A stretch of DNA of 56,972 nt from NCBI GenBank assembly GCA_039908535.1, contig JAMOAW010000008.1:1-56972 (forward strand). The letters run 5' to 3'. The position numbers and the translations under genes were made by a program. Source of the DNA: JAMOAW01 sp039908535 (GTDB lineage Bacteria > Pseudomonadota > Magnetococcia > Magnetococcales > JADFZT01). The notes under the pieces were generated by a model that worked only from the letters and a program-made list of their open reading frames with translations, had not been told where the DNA came from and ran no database searches. Shown here one piece after another: positions 7,858-16,280 of the stretch (position 1 is its first letter; each line of letters opens with the position of its first letter).

Positions 7858-9186
7858 TTAACCGCCCTTTTGAGCCATCAGAAAAAGTTCCGTTTTGCGG
7901 ATCGATTCCACAAAGTGGGCCGGGGCTCCCATCCGGGGCCAATGAAAGTGAACCCCATAATAATAATAGGCTTTTCCAGTTTCATCTTTGGTCAGACGGT
8001 CCCTAATCACCCGCCCTCTGATCTCTAAATTGGTCAAGTTGACCAAAGAAAACATCAATTGAATTTCATCCCCCATTGTTAAAAACGGCTGCGGATTTTT
8101 TGGATCCTGGACCATGCCAATACCCGCACCCGTTTCGGAAATATTGATAATACGCGCATATTTTGGCTCACCATCCTTGAGAATCATGGCTGGAAAATCG
8201 TCAAAATAGACCCGATAATTGTCTCGATGGTTGCCTTTGGAATAACTGATACCAAATTTGGTGTCGGGATAATTACCATCACCAACCATCACCTTTTCCA
8301 CACTGCTTTCACTCCAAGACATAGTGGCCGCAACGGCCTTAATCTCATCAGAACGAGATTTGGCATAAGTGTCCAATTTTTTACGCATCGCCTCTGTCGG
8401 AGTCAGGGCAGGAGAGTCGTCTGGTTGCTTGCTGAATGGAGATTTAACTTTTTTCTTTTCTGAAATGTCTAAAGAGTGGGGTTCTGGGACAGGAGCTTTT
8501 TGACTGCGAATTAAATCCTCTTTAGGCTCAACAGATTTATGAATAACCGACCCCACAGGTAAGGGGGCTTTTGTAGGAACCTGAGTTCGAGACATCCCCT
8601 CTTGTTCAAGAGAATTTAAATCACCCCAATCCTGCTTGCTGTGTTGATAAATAGTTTCACCCCCCAAAATATCGTTCAAAGAGCTGTTATGCTCCAAAAT
8701 AATTTGAATCCCAAGGGTGATATCACGAAAGGGAAAGATGGCCTCAACCCGTATAAAATTGCCCTCCTCTTTCAGTTTGGATATCCCTTCGCGCAACAGT
8801 TCTATAATTCTATTATTATTTTTTTTATCAAAAACATTGCCTAAATTGGTATCTTGTACTTTTTGCAGATTAAAACTTAAAAAAATATATCCAGAGTTAC
8901 TCCCCTTACCCAAATTAAAAGTGGGTTCACCAATCGACTCAACGATCAATATTTGGCCAGCCTCTGATATCAGATAGGCTTTAATCTGCTTTTCTCCCCG
9001 CATCGACATAAACATTGAAAGTTTATCTACCGAGCTTCTCAATGTAATCCTTTTTATGTTAAAACTTTCCAATACCGCATGAACCAACCGACTTTTATTG
9101 ATTGAAATAAGCATCGCGTTTAGAAAATGGACATTAGACCCACCAAATTCTTTGTTTTGTTTTTTTTGTTCTTCAAATTGATTCAT
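7858..9186 (-). CDS. PilZ-domain protein, probable cyclic di-GMP receptor
   Basis: A 442-residue soluble protein. The last third (about 315-435) is a PilZ domain with both ligand motifs intact: RDNYR (RxxxR) and NISETG ([D/N]xSxxG) about 35 residues later, followed by LTNLEIRGRVIRD and YYYYGVHFHWP. This points to binding of c-di-GMP. The first 200 residues form an unrecognised alpha/beta region (DKLSMFMSMRGEKQIKAYLI onwards) that may be a degenerate YcgR-N-like or sensor domain, joined by a polar linker (about 205-290). GAGG lies 8 bases before the ATG. It is downstream of rsmI on the same strand, so the two may be co-transcribed. Confidence 0.85.
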   Translation of the reverse strand: MNQFEEQKKQNKEFGGSNVHFLNAMLISINKSRLVHAVLESFNIKRITLRSSVDKLSMFMSMRGEKQIKAYLISEAGQILIVESIGEPTFNLGKGSNSGYIFLSFNLQKVQDTNLGNVFDKKNNNRIIELLREGISKLKEEGNFIRVEAIFPFRDITLGIQIILEHNSSLNDILGGETIYQHSKQDWGDLNSLEQEGMSRTQVPTKAPLPVGSVIHKSVEPKEDLIRSQKAPVPEPHSLDISEKKKVKSPFSKQPDDSPALTPTEAMRKKLDTYAKSRSDEIKAVAATMSWSESSVEKVMVGDGNYPDTKFGISYSKGNHRDNYRVYFDDFPAMILKDGEPKYARIINISETGAGIGMVQDPKNPQPFLTMGDEIQLMFSLVNLTNLEIRGRVIRDRLTKDETGKAYYYYGVHFHWPRMGAPAHFVESIRKTELFLMAQKGG

Positions 9187-9254
9187 GGTTTATGCCTCTT
9201 GGGTGGAAATTTTCTAACAACGATTCTAATTCATCTGTATACCATCTTTTTCGT

Positions 9255-10103
9255 TCAAATAAAGGAACCTTTTTCATCCAAAACCAAAGCCATCCGATAT
9301 AAGACAGAGGCAGAAATACCGGTCTGTTGTGCCACCGCACGTGAGGCCTCTCGGATCCCCTCTCCATTGGCCATGGCGTTTATCAATAAGTTTTCCAATT
9401 GTTGTTCTGAAGATATTTCCCTATGCAAAGCCGGGACCACAATGACAATCTCCCCCTTTATCGAAGAGTCCCCGGCAAAACGGGCGGCCAACTCCTGGGC
9501 CGTACCACGATACCAACTCTCAAATTTTTTGGTTAATTCCCGCGCCACCAGCACAGGTTGCTCCTCTCCCAAAACATCTACCAAATCGGCCAGAGTGGTC
9601 GCTAGACGGTGTGGAGACTCAAAAAAAAGTGTGGTGCGTTCATAGGCCACCATTCGCTGCAATATTTTTTTTCTGGCACCGGTTTTTCTCGGTAAAAATC
9701 CTTCAAAAACAAAAGAATTTCCATCAAATCCAGAACCGGCCAAGGCCGTCAATACCGATGACGCACCAGGCAAAGGAATCACTTCTATCCCTTCCTCAAT
9801 CGCCTTACGCACCAACGGTGTCCCAGGGTCGCTGATGCCAGGGGTACCCGCATCAGAGACCAAAGCCAAATTCTCTCCTGACAACAAACGTTCCAATACT
9901 CCAAAAAGACGCATATGTGTATTACGCGCGTGAAAACTCAATAAAGGCGTGGTAATCTGATAACGATCGCACAAACGACTGGTAATTCGGGTATCTTCGG
10001 CTAAAATTAAATCCACTTCTTTTAATATGCGCACAGCACGATAGGTCACATCCTCAAGATTGCCGATAGGGGTCGAAACGATGTACAATTTACCTTTAAC
10101 CAT
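9255..10103 (-). CDS. rsmI: 16S rRNA 2-prime-O-methyltransferase RsmI (C1402)
   Basis: A 282-residue tetrapyrrole-methylase-fold protein with the RsmI signatures LYIVSTPIGNLEDVTYRA at the N-terminus, LILAEDTRITSRL, and ALVSDAGTPGISDPGTPLVR. RsmI methylates the ribose of C1402 in the ribosomal P site using S-adenosylmethionine. The ATG at 10103 has GGAG 10 bases upstream and gives the usual family length; an in-frame ATG at 10151 is possible but would add 16 atypical residues. It is divergent from the LpoA-like gene, the same pairing as yraL/yraM in Escherichia coli. Confidence 0.95.
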   Translation of the reverse strand: MVKGKLYIVSTPIGNLEDVTYRAVRILKEVDLILAEDTRITSRLCDRYQITTPLLSFHARNTHMRLFGVLERLLSGENLALVSDAGTPGISDPGTPLVRKAIEEGIEVIPLPGASSVLTALAGSGFDGNSFVFEGFLPRKTGARKKILQRMVAYERTTLFFESPHRLATTLADLVDVLGEEQPVLVARELTKKFESWYRGTAQELAARFAGDSSIKGEIVIVVPALHREISSEQQLENLLINAMANGEGIREASRAVAQQTGISASVLYRMALVLDEKGSFI

Positions 10104-11808
10104 GTCAAATTCACTCCGTACACTGCCAAGGAAACCTGAATTGAACTCCAATTTATTCTATTTTATTAATAAAATTCAAACCAACAAAACCTTTTATCCA
10201 GTATGGAGGATGTTGGGATGGCTTCTCTTGCTCTACATCATTCTAAGTGCCCCTCTGCTGGCCGCCAACCCAACCTTAGATGACCGCTCTTCCAGCACGG
10301 AAGCCATTGCTTGGGAAAATCTTCTCAAATCCTATTTTAAAACCGATCCTGCCCAACAAACCCAGGCGTTTTCACCTTTATTCGAATCTACCCCCCTCTC
10401 CACCGAGCAAATCCGTCTGCTTTTGCAATCCGCCTCTTTTCTAAACCGAGAACAGTTGCAAACCTTCTTAACCCATCAGCCACCCAAATCGCCCCTCATC
10501 CCTGGCTTAAAATTGAGTGTTGCGGATAAACTCATCCAAGAAGGAGAACCAAACGCCGCCCACGCCCTTTGGCAGGAGGTGGCCAACCACCCTGAGGAGA
10601 GCGCGGAAGCCGCGACATTGGCCAAATTACATCTTGGCACCGAAGAAAATCCCGCCCCAGACTTTCGTGTTGGTCTCCTCCTGCCGTTAACCGGTTCATA
10701 CGCCGCTATCGGGCAAGATTTTCTCCGCTCAGCGCAAAACGCCTTAAGCGATCACGCCGATATTGCCATTACCCTGATTCCAGTGGATACAGCGGGCGAC
10801 ATCAAGGTGGGAACGCAAGCCATGGAACGGTTAATCCGCATGGATGTCCACGCCATTTTAGGCCCCTTTATCTATCCAGTGGCCAAGGCCACGGTCGGAA
10901 TTGCCCTAGATCGTGGCATTCCCATCTTTCCCTTTAATCCCCACACCGATCTTGCCGATATCGAACCAAAAGGAGAACGTTTTCTCTTTCTTAACGCCTT
11001 CCTTCCCGATCAGCAGGCGCGACTCATAGCCCAGTATGCCATAAAAAAAACCCCCAGTCGCCGCTTTGCCACGCTGGCCCCCAACACGGACTATGGCAAC
11101 CTCATGGCCGAAGCCTTTCTTCAGGAGATTCAAAAGTTAGGTGGACAAGTAATTCGCAGGATTGCCTTTCCAGCCGATACAGTCGATTTTTCAAATACAC
11201 TCAAAGAGTTAACCCGTATAGATCCCAAAAAGGCAACCGTAGCGACCGCCAAGGAATCCACCGATTTTGACGCCCTCTTCATTCCGGCTTCAGCGGATAA
11301 AATTCGTCTTTTAGCTTCCCAATTGGCCTTTTACAACATTCGCCCACCCCAAGTCGCCTTATTTGGAACCTCACTTTGGAACCGCTCCGAACTTTTAACA
11401 AGCGATGCCGAATATCTGCAAGGGGCCATTTTTTGTGATACCGATCCTGTTGCCGATGGACAATTTCAAAAAAACTTTACCACCACCTGGGGCAGACCAC
11501 CCAATCCCCTGGCATCACTCGCCTATGATGGTATTGCTATACTGGCACAACTGCTACACGATCATCGCATGGGAGGCCCTCCTTGGGAGGAGGCCATCAG
11601 CCGCCCACAAGGATTTCAGGGGGCAACAGGATGGATGCGTTTTTTAAACAACGGGTTGAGTGAACGCCAATACCATTTTTTTAAAATTGACCAATCCGCT
11701 ATCACCCAACTCGACCCCCAACCGAGGGATCTGATCTCCTTTGAACCCCCCGAACCAGACTCTTTAGAACAACTCCTTGCCCCAAAAACCAACAAGGGAT
11801 ATCCTTAA
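10102..11808 (+). CDS. LpoA/LppC-family penicillin-binding-protein activator, periplasmic
   Basis: The C-terminal half (about 190-560) is a type 1 periplasmic-binding fold with FRVGLLLPLTGSYAAIGQDF, RLIRMDVHAILGPFIYP and a LASLAYDGIAILAQLL segment, as in LppC/LpoA. E. coli LpoA activates the peptidoglycan synthase PBP1a from the outer membrane. The N-terminal region is an Ala/Leu helical stretch like the TPR part of LpoA but shorter. A hydrophobic export segment (MLGWLLLLYIILSAPLLAAN) shows no lipobox cysteine, so lipidation is not supported. The start is unsure: ATG 10102 or ATG 10210, the latter right at the signal segment but with GGAGG touching it. The gene is divergent from and abuts or overlaps the rsmI start. 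Confidence 0.8.
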   Translation: MSNSLRTLPRKPELNSNLFYFINKIQTNKTFYPVWRMLGWLLLLYIILSAPLLAANPTLDDRSSSTEAIAWENLLKSYFKTDPAQQTQAFSPLFESTPLSTEQIRLLLQSASFLNREQLQTFLTHQPPKSPLIPGLKLSVADKLIQEGEPNAAHALWQEVANHPEESAEAATLAKLHLGTEENPAPDFRVGLLLPLTGSYAAIGQDFLRSAQNALSDHADIAITLIPVDTAGDIKVGTQAMERLIRMDVHAILGPFIYPVAKATVGIALDRGIPIFPFNPHTDLADIEPKGERFLFLNAFLPDQQARLIAQYAIKKTPSRRFATLAPNTDYGNLMAEAFLQEIQKLGGQVIRRIAFPADTVDFSNTLKELTRIDPKKATVATAKESTDFDALFIPASADKIRLLASQLAFYNIRPPQVALFGTSLWNRSELLTSDAEYLQGAIFCDTDPVADGQFQKNFTTTWGRPPNPLASLAYDGIAILAQLLHDHRMGGPPWEEAISRPQGFQGATGWMRFLNNGLSERQYHFFKIDQSAITQLDPQPRDLISFEPPEPDSLEQLLAPKTNKGYP

Positions 11809-11828
11809 AGAGGATACGCAAATCATCC

Positions 11829-11848
11829 GGTACCACCACACTTAACCT
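11829..11848 (+). repeat. Solo half-end of the GGTACC inverted-repeat (MITE) family
   Basis: Twenty bases starting GGTACCACCACACTTAA match the terminal inverted repeat of the two complete MITE copies. Here no second end is present; the sequence passes straight into palindromic element copy 4. Confidence 0.6.
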
Positions 11849-11850
11849 AA

Positions 11851-11985
11851 TGTATCGGAAAAATAAAAAATCAAGACCTTGGGGGCGGAGAACCGCCCCC
11901 AACACCCCCACCCTTTTTTTTTATTAAAAAAAAAGGGGCCTGGGGGATTGCCCCCAAGGTCTTATTTTTAATTTTTTTTATCTGA
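11851..11985 (+). repeat. Intergenic palindromic element, copy 4 (distal hairpin missing)
   Basis: Starts TGTATCGGAAAAATAAAAAA, keeps the first GC hairpin, the T/A-tract stem and a CTGGGGGATTGCCCCCAAGG version of the third stem, then ends in a T-rich run. The GCCCGAAGGGC hairpin is absent. It lies about 50 bases before eptA in the same orientation. Confidence 0.8.
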
Positions 11986-12036
11986 ACGGTTACAAAATTT
12001 ATTACCCATTACCCTTTATTAAAAACGGATCTTTCA

Positions 12037-13692
12037 ATGCCCAATCTTTTTTTTGCACGCCCACTTCAATGGCAAAGCAAACCCTTACCTGTCCATCTGG
12101 TAACCCTGGGCATCACGTTTTTTTTGCTGATTGTTTTTAATAAAGCCATGTGGACGGAACTGTTCCGTTTGGCGGTCACGACGGATCCAACGACTTGGTT
12201 TTTCCCCATCTCCTTTTTTTTCTCTCTCCTATTGGCCATGAACGGGGTATTAACACTTCTCGGCTGGCCCTATATCCTCAAACCAATACTTATTGCGGTT
12301 CTCCTCATCTGCGCCTCTGCCAGTTATTTTATGAATACCTTCGGGGTGATGATCGATCAAGACATGATCCGCAATGCCCTAGAGACCGATTTTCGAGAAG
12401 CCAATGAATTAATTTCGTTCGATTTTTTATTTTCCTTCTCTCTTGGCGGGATATTACCCTCCTGGCTGATTCTGCGCCACTCCATCCAATTTCCACCCAA
12501 CTTTAAACAGACCTTGACCAAAAAAGGGGGAATTATCCTCCTCAGTGGAATTTTAATCGCCGCCCTTGTTTCGCTTGAATACAAACAATATTCTATCTTT
12601 TTTCGCAATAACCGCCACGTGCGCCATTTAATTGCACCAGTCAATGTCATCTATGGCACCTCTAGTCTGATCAAACAAACCTATTTTAACACCCCAAAAC
12701 AGCTCATAACCATTGGCCAGGATGCCAAACCGGGAACACGATTGCAAAAAACAGGCAAAAAGAGATTGGTCGTTTTGGTAGTAGGAGAAACGGCGCGGGC
12801 AAGTAATTTTTCCCTGCAAGGCTATGCCCGTCTTACCAATCCCCGACTAAGCCAAGCCAATGGATTCTATTTTTCCAACGTCACCTCTTGCGGCACATCG
12901 ACGGCGGCTTCTCTGCCCTGCATGTTTTCCGCGGATTCCCGGGAAAATTATTCCGAAAAACTGGCTCGCCATACCGAAGGTCTGTTGGACCTTTTAACCC
13001 ATGCCGGCGTTCAAGTACGCTGGTTGGACAACAATTCTGGCTGTAAAGATACCTGTAACCGAGTGACCTATGAGGATCTTTCCAAAGCAAATGATGCCGA
13101 ACTATGCAACGAAGATGGTTGCTTTGATGCCATTTTACAAAAACGGCTCGAAGAGATATTGACCACCGCCCAAGGGCCGATTTTAATCGTTCTCCACCAA
13201 AAAGGGAGCCATGGACCCGCCTATTTTAAACGCTACCCCGCAAATTTTAAACGCTTTACCCCCACTTGTGATCAAGAACAGATTGATCAATGCAGCCAAC
13301 CATCCATTGTCAATACCTATGACAATACCCTGCTCTATACCGATCATGTTTTAGGAAATCTGATCGACCTACTACAAGAATACAACGATCGTTTTAACTC
13401 GGCCATGCTCTATATTTCTGACCATGGGGAATCTTTGGGAGAAAATGGGGTTTATCTCCATGGACTGCCCTATCTCATCGCCCCAGAAAGCCAAACCCAC
13501 GTCCCCATGTACGCTTGGTTCTCCCCCTCCTTCACCACCGCTATGGGCTTAAATGGCCCATGCATCGCCCAAGAGAAAGAGTCCCCCTTCAGCCACGATC
13601 ATCTATTTCATACCGTTTTAGGCCTATTAGACATCCAGACCAATCTCTATCAGACCAAACTGGATATGTTTGCAGGGTGTCAAAATAGATAG
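12037..13692 (+). CDS. EptA-type phosphoethanolamine transferase (lipid A modification)
   Basis: A 551-residue inner-membrane enzyme of the sulfatase/alkaline-phosphatase fold. About five N-terminal helices (roughly 18-190) precede a periplasmic catalytic domain. The catalytic threonine lies in VVGETARASNFSLQGY (T252), the paired-cysteine segment is SCGTSTAASLPCMFS, and metal ligands are supplied by YISDHGESLGENGVYLHGLP and HDHLFHTVLGLLD. Family members add phosphoethanolamine from phosphatidylethanolamine to lipid A phosphates, lowering surface charge and sensitivity to cationic peptides; the exact acceptor here is inferred. No two-component regulator is adjacent. Start at 12037, with only a weak ACGGAT ribosome site. 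Confidence 0.9.
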   Translation: MPNLFFARPLQWQSKPLPVHLVTLGITFFLLIVFNKAMWTELFRLAVTTDPTTWFFPISFFFSLLLAMNGVLTLLGWPYILKPILIAVLLICASASYFMNTFGVMIDQDMIRNALETDFREANELISFDFLFSFSLGGILPSWLILRHSIQFPPNFKQTLTKKGGIILLSGILIAALVSLEYKQYSIFFRNNRHVRHLIAPVNVIYGTSSLIKQTYFNTPKQLITIGQDAKPGTRLQKTGKKRLVVLVVGETARASNFSLQGYARLTNPRLSQANGFYFSNVTSCGTSTAASLPCMFSADSRENYSEKLARHTEGLLDLLTHAGVQVRWLDNNSGCKDTCNRVTYEDLSKANDAELCNEDGCFDAILQKRLEEILTTAQGPILIVLHQKGSHGPAYFKRYPANFKRFTPTCDQEQIDQCSQPSIVNTYDNTLLYTDHVLGNLIDLLQEYNDRFNSAMLYISDHGESLGENGVYLHGLPYLIAPESQTHVPMYAWFSPSFTTAMGLNGPCIAQEKESPFSHDHLFHTVLGLLDIQTNLYQTKLDMFAGCQNR

Positions 13693-13693
13693 A

Positions 13694-13849
13694 ATGGATC
13701 GCAACGAGATGCCGCTGCAGCTTTTGTTAGCTCGCATGCCTTTTATTCTTACCCCTTTATGGTTCGGTGTCGAACTCAATTGGTATTCTATAGGAGTGGG
13801 AGGGATGGGTTTGGACAAAAAATGGCTTGTTCAAACAATTAAAATATAA
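13694..13849 (+). CDS. Possible 51-residue hydrophobic peptide
   Basis: An open frame (MDRNEMPLQLLLARMPFILT onwards, ending KKWLVQTIKI) starts one base after the eptA stop. It has a hydrophobic centre that could be one membrane segment. There is no ribosome site and I do not recognise it. It may be chance. Confidence 0.15.
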   Translation: MDRNEMPLQLLLARMPFILTPLWFGVELNWYSIGVGGMGLDKKWLVQTIKI

Positions 13850-13867
13850 TAAAATTGTAAAAAGATA

Positions 13868-14037
13868 GATATTTTGGAAAAACAAACCATCAAGACCTTG
13901 GGGGGGCGGAGAACCGCCCCCCCAATTCCCCCCCACCCTTCTTTTTTAATTCTTAAAAAAAAGAGGGGGTTTGGGGGATTCACCCCCCAAGGTTTTGTCT
14001 TTGATTTTAATTTTTTGCCCGAAGGGCATCATGTTCA
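13868..14037 (+). repeat. Intergenic palindromic element, copy 5 (full length)
   Basis: Full-length copy with all hairpins, ending GCCCGAAGGGCATCATGTTC. It is co-oriented with the MBL-fold gene and ends 17 bases before its ATG. It is open in that gene's frame, adding 60 spurious codons. The remainder of the gap after eptA holds only the doubtful 51-codon frame. Confidence 0.88.
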
Positions 14038-14053
14038 AATCTCGGAGTATGGT

Positions 14054-14812
14054 ATGAAAATTGTTGTCCTGGGCAGTGGAACCGGAATCCCCTCCCTCAA
14101 ACGCAATGCACCGGGCTACTATCTAAAAACAGACCATCTGCATGCCCTCATCGATTGCGGCAGCGCAAGCTTACGGCAATTGTTAACCATTGGCATCACC
14201 TGTGAACAACTAGACGCCATTTTTATCACCCATACCCATCCAGACCACATCGCCGAACTCATCCCCTTGCTCCACGCCCTGCGTCTGCCTGGCTTAAAAC
14301 GGGAAAGACCGCTCTACATCTTTGGTCCACCTGGATTTATTCTGTTTTTTAATCAATTTATCGAGCCCGTGACCGGCCTTCCAACCACCTTCTCGGTCCA
14401 CATTGACGAGAGTAAACCCCATTGGAATTTTTCAGGACTCTCCATTCACACCACACAAACGCTCCACTCTGACCGCTTTCAAAGTGTGGCCTATCGGTTT
14501 ACAGAAAATCAATATTCAGTGGTATTTGGCGGAGATTGCGACCTGGACCCAGGGATTATCAAACTGACCCACCAGTGCGATCTGGCTATTTTGGATTGCT
14601 CAACCTTAGAAAATGGCAAAGTCCCCGGCCATCTTTCCGCTGCCCAGTGCGGTCAAATTGGCCAAAAATCCGAGGTAAAACAGATACTGCTCACCCATTT
14701 TTACCCCATACCAGAACCAGAGGAACAACGCCTAATCGAATGCCAACAACACTTTTCGGGTTCAATCCTTTTGGCCGAAGATTTTTTAGAACTTTTTTTA
14801 CCTTCTCAATAA
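14054..14812 (+). CDS. MBL-fold metallohydrolase, RNase Z / phosphodiesterase-like
   Basis: A 252-residue protein. It opens with MKIVVLGSGTGIPSLKRN and LIDCGSASLRQL, then has the zinc motif THTHPDHIAEL (HxHxDH), a VVFGGDCDLDPG segment, and C-terminal LAILDCST and ILLTHFYP. This is the plan of RNase Z-like and cyclic-nucleotide-phosphodiesterase-like MBL proteins. The flexible exosite arm of true tRNase Z is not obvious, so I leave the substrate open. The ATG at 14054 has GGAG 6 bases upstream; the longer frame upstream is repeat-derived. Confidence 0.85.
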   Translation: MKIVVLGSGTGIPSLKRNAPGYYLKTDHLHALIDCGSASLRQLLTIGITCEQLDAIFITHTHPDHIAELIPLLHALRLPGLKRERPLYIFGPPGFILFFNQFIEPVTGLPTTFSVHIDESKPHWNFSGLSIHTTQTLHSDRFQSVAYRFTENQYSVVFGGDCDLDPGIIKLTHQCDLAILDCSTLENGKVPGHLSAAQCGQIGQKSEVKQILLTHFYPIPEPEEQRLIECQQHFSGSILLAEDFLELFLPSQ

Positions 14813-14817
14813 AATTA
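14810..14817. repeat. 8-bp target-site duplication, left (TAAAATTA)
   Basis: TAAAATTA lies directly before the left GGTACC end of the MITE and is repeated exactly after its right end at 15066-15073. This marks insertion of the element by a transposase that makes 8-bp staggered cuts. Confidence 0.85.
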
Positions 14818-15065
14818 GGTACCACCACACTTAACCGTGGTCGTCTGTTTTTTGATTTTATGATTTAAAAAAAAAGGGGTCTGGGGGATTGCCCCCAGGG
14901 TTTTGCTTTTGCTTTTGCTTTTGCTTTTGCTTTTGCTTTTGCTTTTGATCTCGGTTTTGCTTCCTTCAAAAAGCAGGGGGATTGGGGGATGCAATCCCCC
15001 AAGGTCTTGACTTTGCTTTTTGTTCAGGCACTCGTTCATCGTCCACACTTAAATGTGGTGGTACC
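14818..15065. mobile_element. MITE-like non-autonomous element, complete copy A (248 bp)
   Basis: The left end GGTACCACCACACTTAACCG and the right end (reading inward on the minus strand GGTACCACCACATTTAAGTG) form imperfect terminal inverted repeats of about 23 bp. A perfect TAAAATTA duplication flanks it. The interior has no gene; it holds a CTGGGGGATTGCCCCCAG hairpin, seven TTTTGC hexamers, and a GGGGGATGCAATCCCCC hairpin followed by AAGGTCTTGAC, modules shared with the palindromic elements. It sits between two convergent genes. Confidence 0.88.
14901..14942. repeat. Seven tandem TTTTGC hexamers inside MITE copy A
   Basis: Forty-two bases of perfect TTTTGC repeat. The related chimeric copy at 27946 has only two or three diverged units here, so the array has expanded in this copy. 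Confidence 0.95.
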
Positions 15066-15073
15066 TAAAATTA
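15066..15073. repeat. 8-bp target-site duplication, right (TAAAATTA)
   Basis: Exact partner of the duplication at 14810-14817. Confidence 0.85.
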
Positions 15074-15108
15074 AAAACAAAACCCATTCCCTCCCACAAA
15101 GTTTTAAT

Positions 15109-16092
15109 TTAGACCTTTCCGCTGCATAAATATTTTTGCTGTGCTGTCAAAATCGATTGTTTAAAATGCTTGGCAAAACGATGAATAGAAAAGCGTTCCA
15201 GAATGAGTTGTCGAGCCGCTTCGCCCATACGACGCGCCAAAGCGTGATCCTCAAGCAAAGACTTGGCAAACCCGGCCAACTGGTGCGGATCATCGGACAA
15301 AAAACCGCTCACCCCATGTTCGATCGGTGAAGTGGGATGAACATTGCCCAGAACGGGTAGTCCAGCTGCCATGGCCTCTAGCATGGCCATGTTATAGCCA
15401 TCTTCAAATTGTGGATGGGCCGTATGAATAAAAAATCGGTGCGCACTCAACAATAATTTTAAATCTGCCCAACTGTTAGATGGTTTTACACCAGGAATAT
15501 CTGGATTAAAACCAACTAGTTGAACCGGAATCGCCTCAAATGCCTCTTGGTGCAATGACCATAACAAAATCTCTTTTTTGGCGGTAATCTGATGGGCCAC
15601 CCGCAAACCGACTGGAAGATGACCACTCCAAGGAAGGTAAACATCTGGATCCGCCCCACAGGAAACAATATCCTCCTCCCACCCCCAAGAATGACCTTTT
15701 AAAGCAGAAATTGCCACCGCATGTCCACCAACCATCTGCAAATAATTTTGCATCAATGCACGCACAACCTGCGGATTTAAAGAACTTTGCGAACTTTGCA
15801 AGCGACCATTCAAAGTGGTATGCAACACCAAAATACGGGGTCCAGGAATATATTTTAAATCCATCAAATCAGTCAAATTATGGGCAATCAAACAATCATA
15901 AGATCTATTGGTCGCCTGGAGTTGATCAAAGGAGATCAAACAGCCATTTTCTGGCACTGGACGCACGTGGGTGTCCCAGCGGGATTGATAACGATTGATC
16001 AGACCATCCACAATCTCTACTTGAGCATCCAAATAACTCAATTGATGAATCCAAGCCTCATGACAATTGAACGTTAATAGCTGTAATGGCAT
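15109..16092 (-). CDS. Glycosyltransferase, GT-B fold (GT4-like)
   Basis: A 327-residue protein whose C-terminal half has the nucleotide-sugar-binding pattern of GT4-type enzymes: HPQFEDGYNMAMLEAMAAGL, PVLGNVHPTSPIEHGVSGFL, and a trailing ARRMGEAARQLILERFS helix. The N-terminal half has SYDCLIAHNLTDLMDLK and a PGPRILVLHTTLNGR strand. Donor and acceptor are unknown. The ATG at 16092 (MPLQLLTFNCHEAW) is preferred to 16137, which falls in the repeat. The ribosome site is weak. It is convergent with the MBL gene across the MITE. Confidence 0.85.
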   Translation of the reverse strand: MPLQLLTFNCHEAWIHQLSYLDAQVEIVDGLINRYQSRWDTHVRPVPENGCLISFDQLQATNRSYDCLIAHNLTDLMDLKYIPGPRILVLHTTLNGRLQSSQSSLNPQVVRALMQNYLQMVGGHAVAISALKGHSWGWEEDIVSCGADPDVYLPWSGHLPVGLRVAHQITAKKEILLWSLHQEAFEAIPVQLVGFNPDIPGVKPSNSWADLKLLLSAHRFFIHTAHPQFEDGYNMAMLEAMAAGLPVLGNVHPTSPIEHGVSGFLSDDPHQLAGFAKSLLEDHALARRMGEAARQLILERFSIHRFAKHFKQSILTAQQKYLCSGKV

Positions 16093-16101
16093 TTTCAATA
16101 C

Positions 16102-16280
16102 ATTGAATAAGATGCTTTTCGGGTGCACAAAAATCAAAAGCCAACCCCTGGGGGAGTTACTTGATAAAAGATAGAAGCGGGCCCCCAGACCCCCTCTTTT
16201 TTTTAATGATCAAAAGAAAAGGAATGGATTGGGGGTGGTTCTCCGCCCCCCAAGGTCTTGATTTTTGTTTTTCCGATACA
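16102..16280 (-). repeat. Intergenic palindromic element, copy 6 (third hairpin altered)
   Basis: Oriented toward the glycosyltransferase start, ending about 10 bases before its ATG. The CTGGGGG stem is intact but its loop is replaced by about 24 bases (GTTACTTGATAAAAGATAGA and a few more), and the distal hairpin is decayed (CACCCGAAAAGC). The left end TGTATCGGAAAAACAAAAAT touches the stop of the two-CW gene. Confidence 0.8.

Noticed and set aside
14818..15065. Intrinsic terminator pair only, for the convergent MBL and glycosyltransferase genes
   Set aside because: The exact 8-bp duplication and inverted ends show a transposed element; termination may be a side effect.
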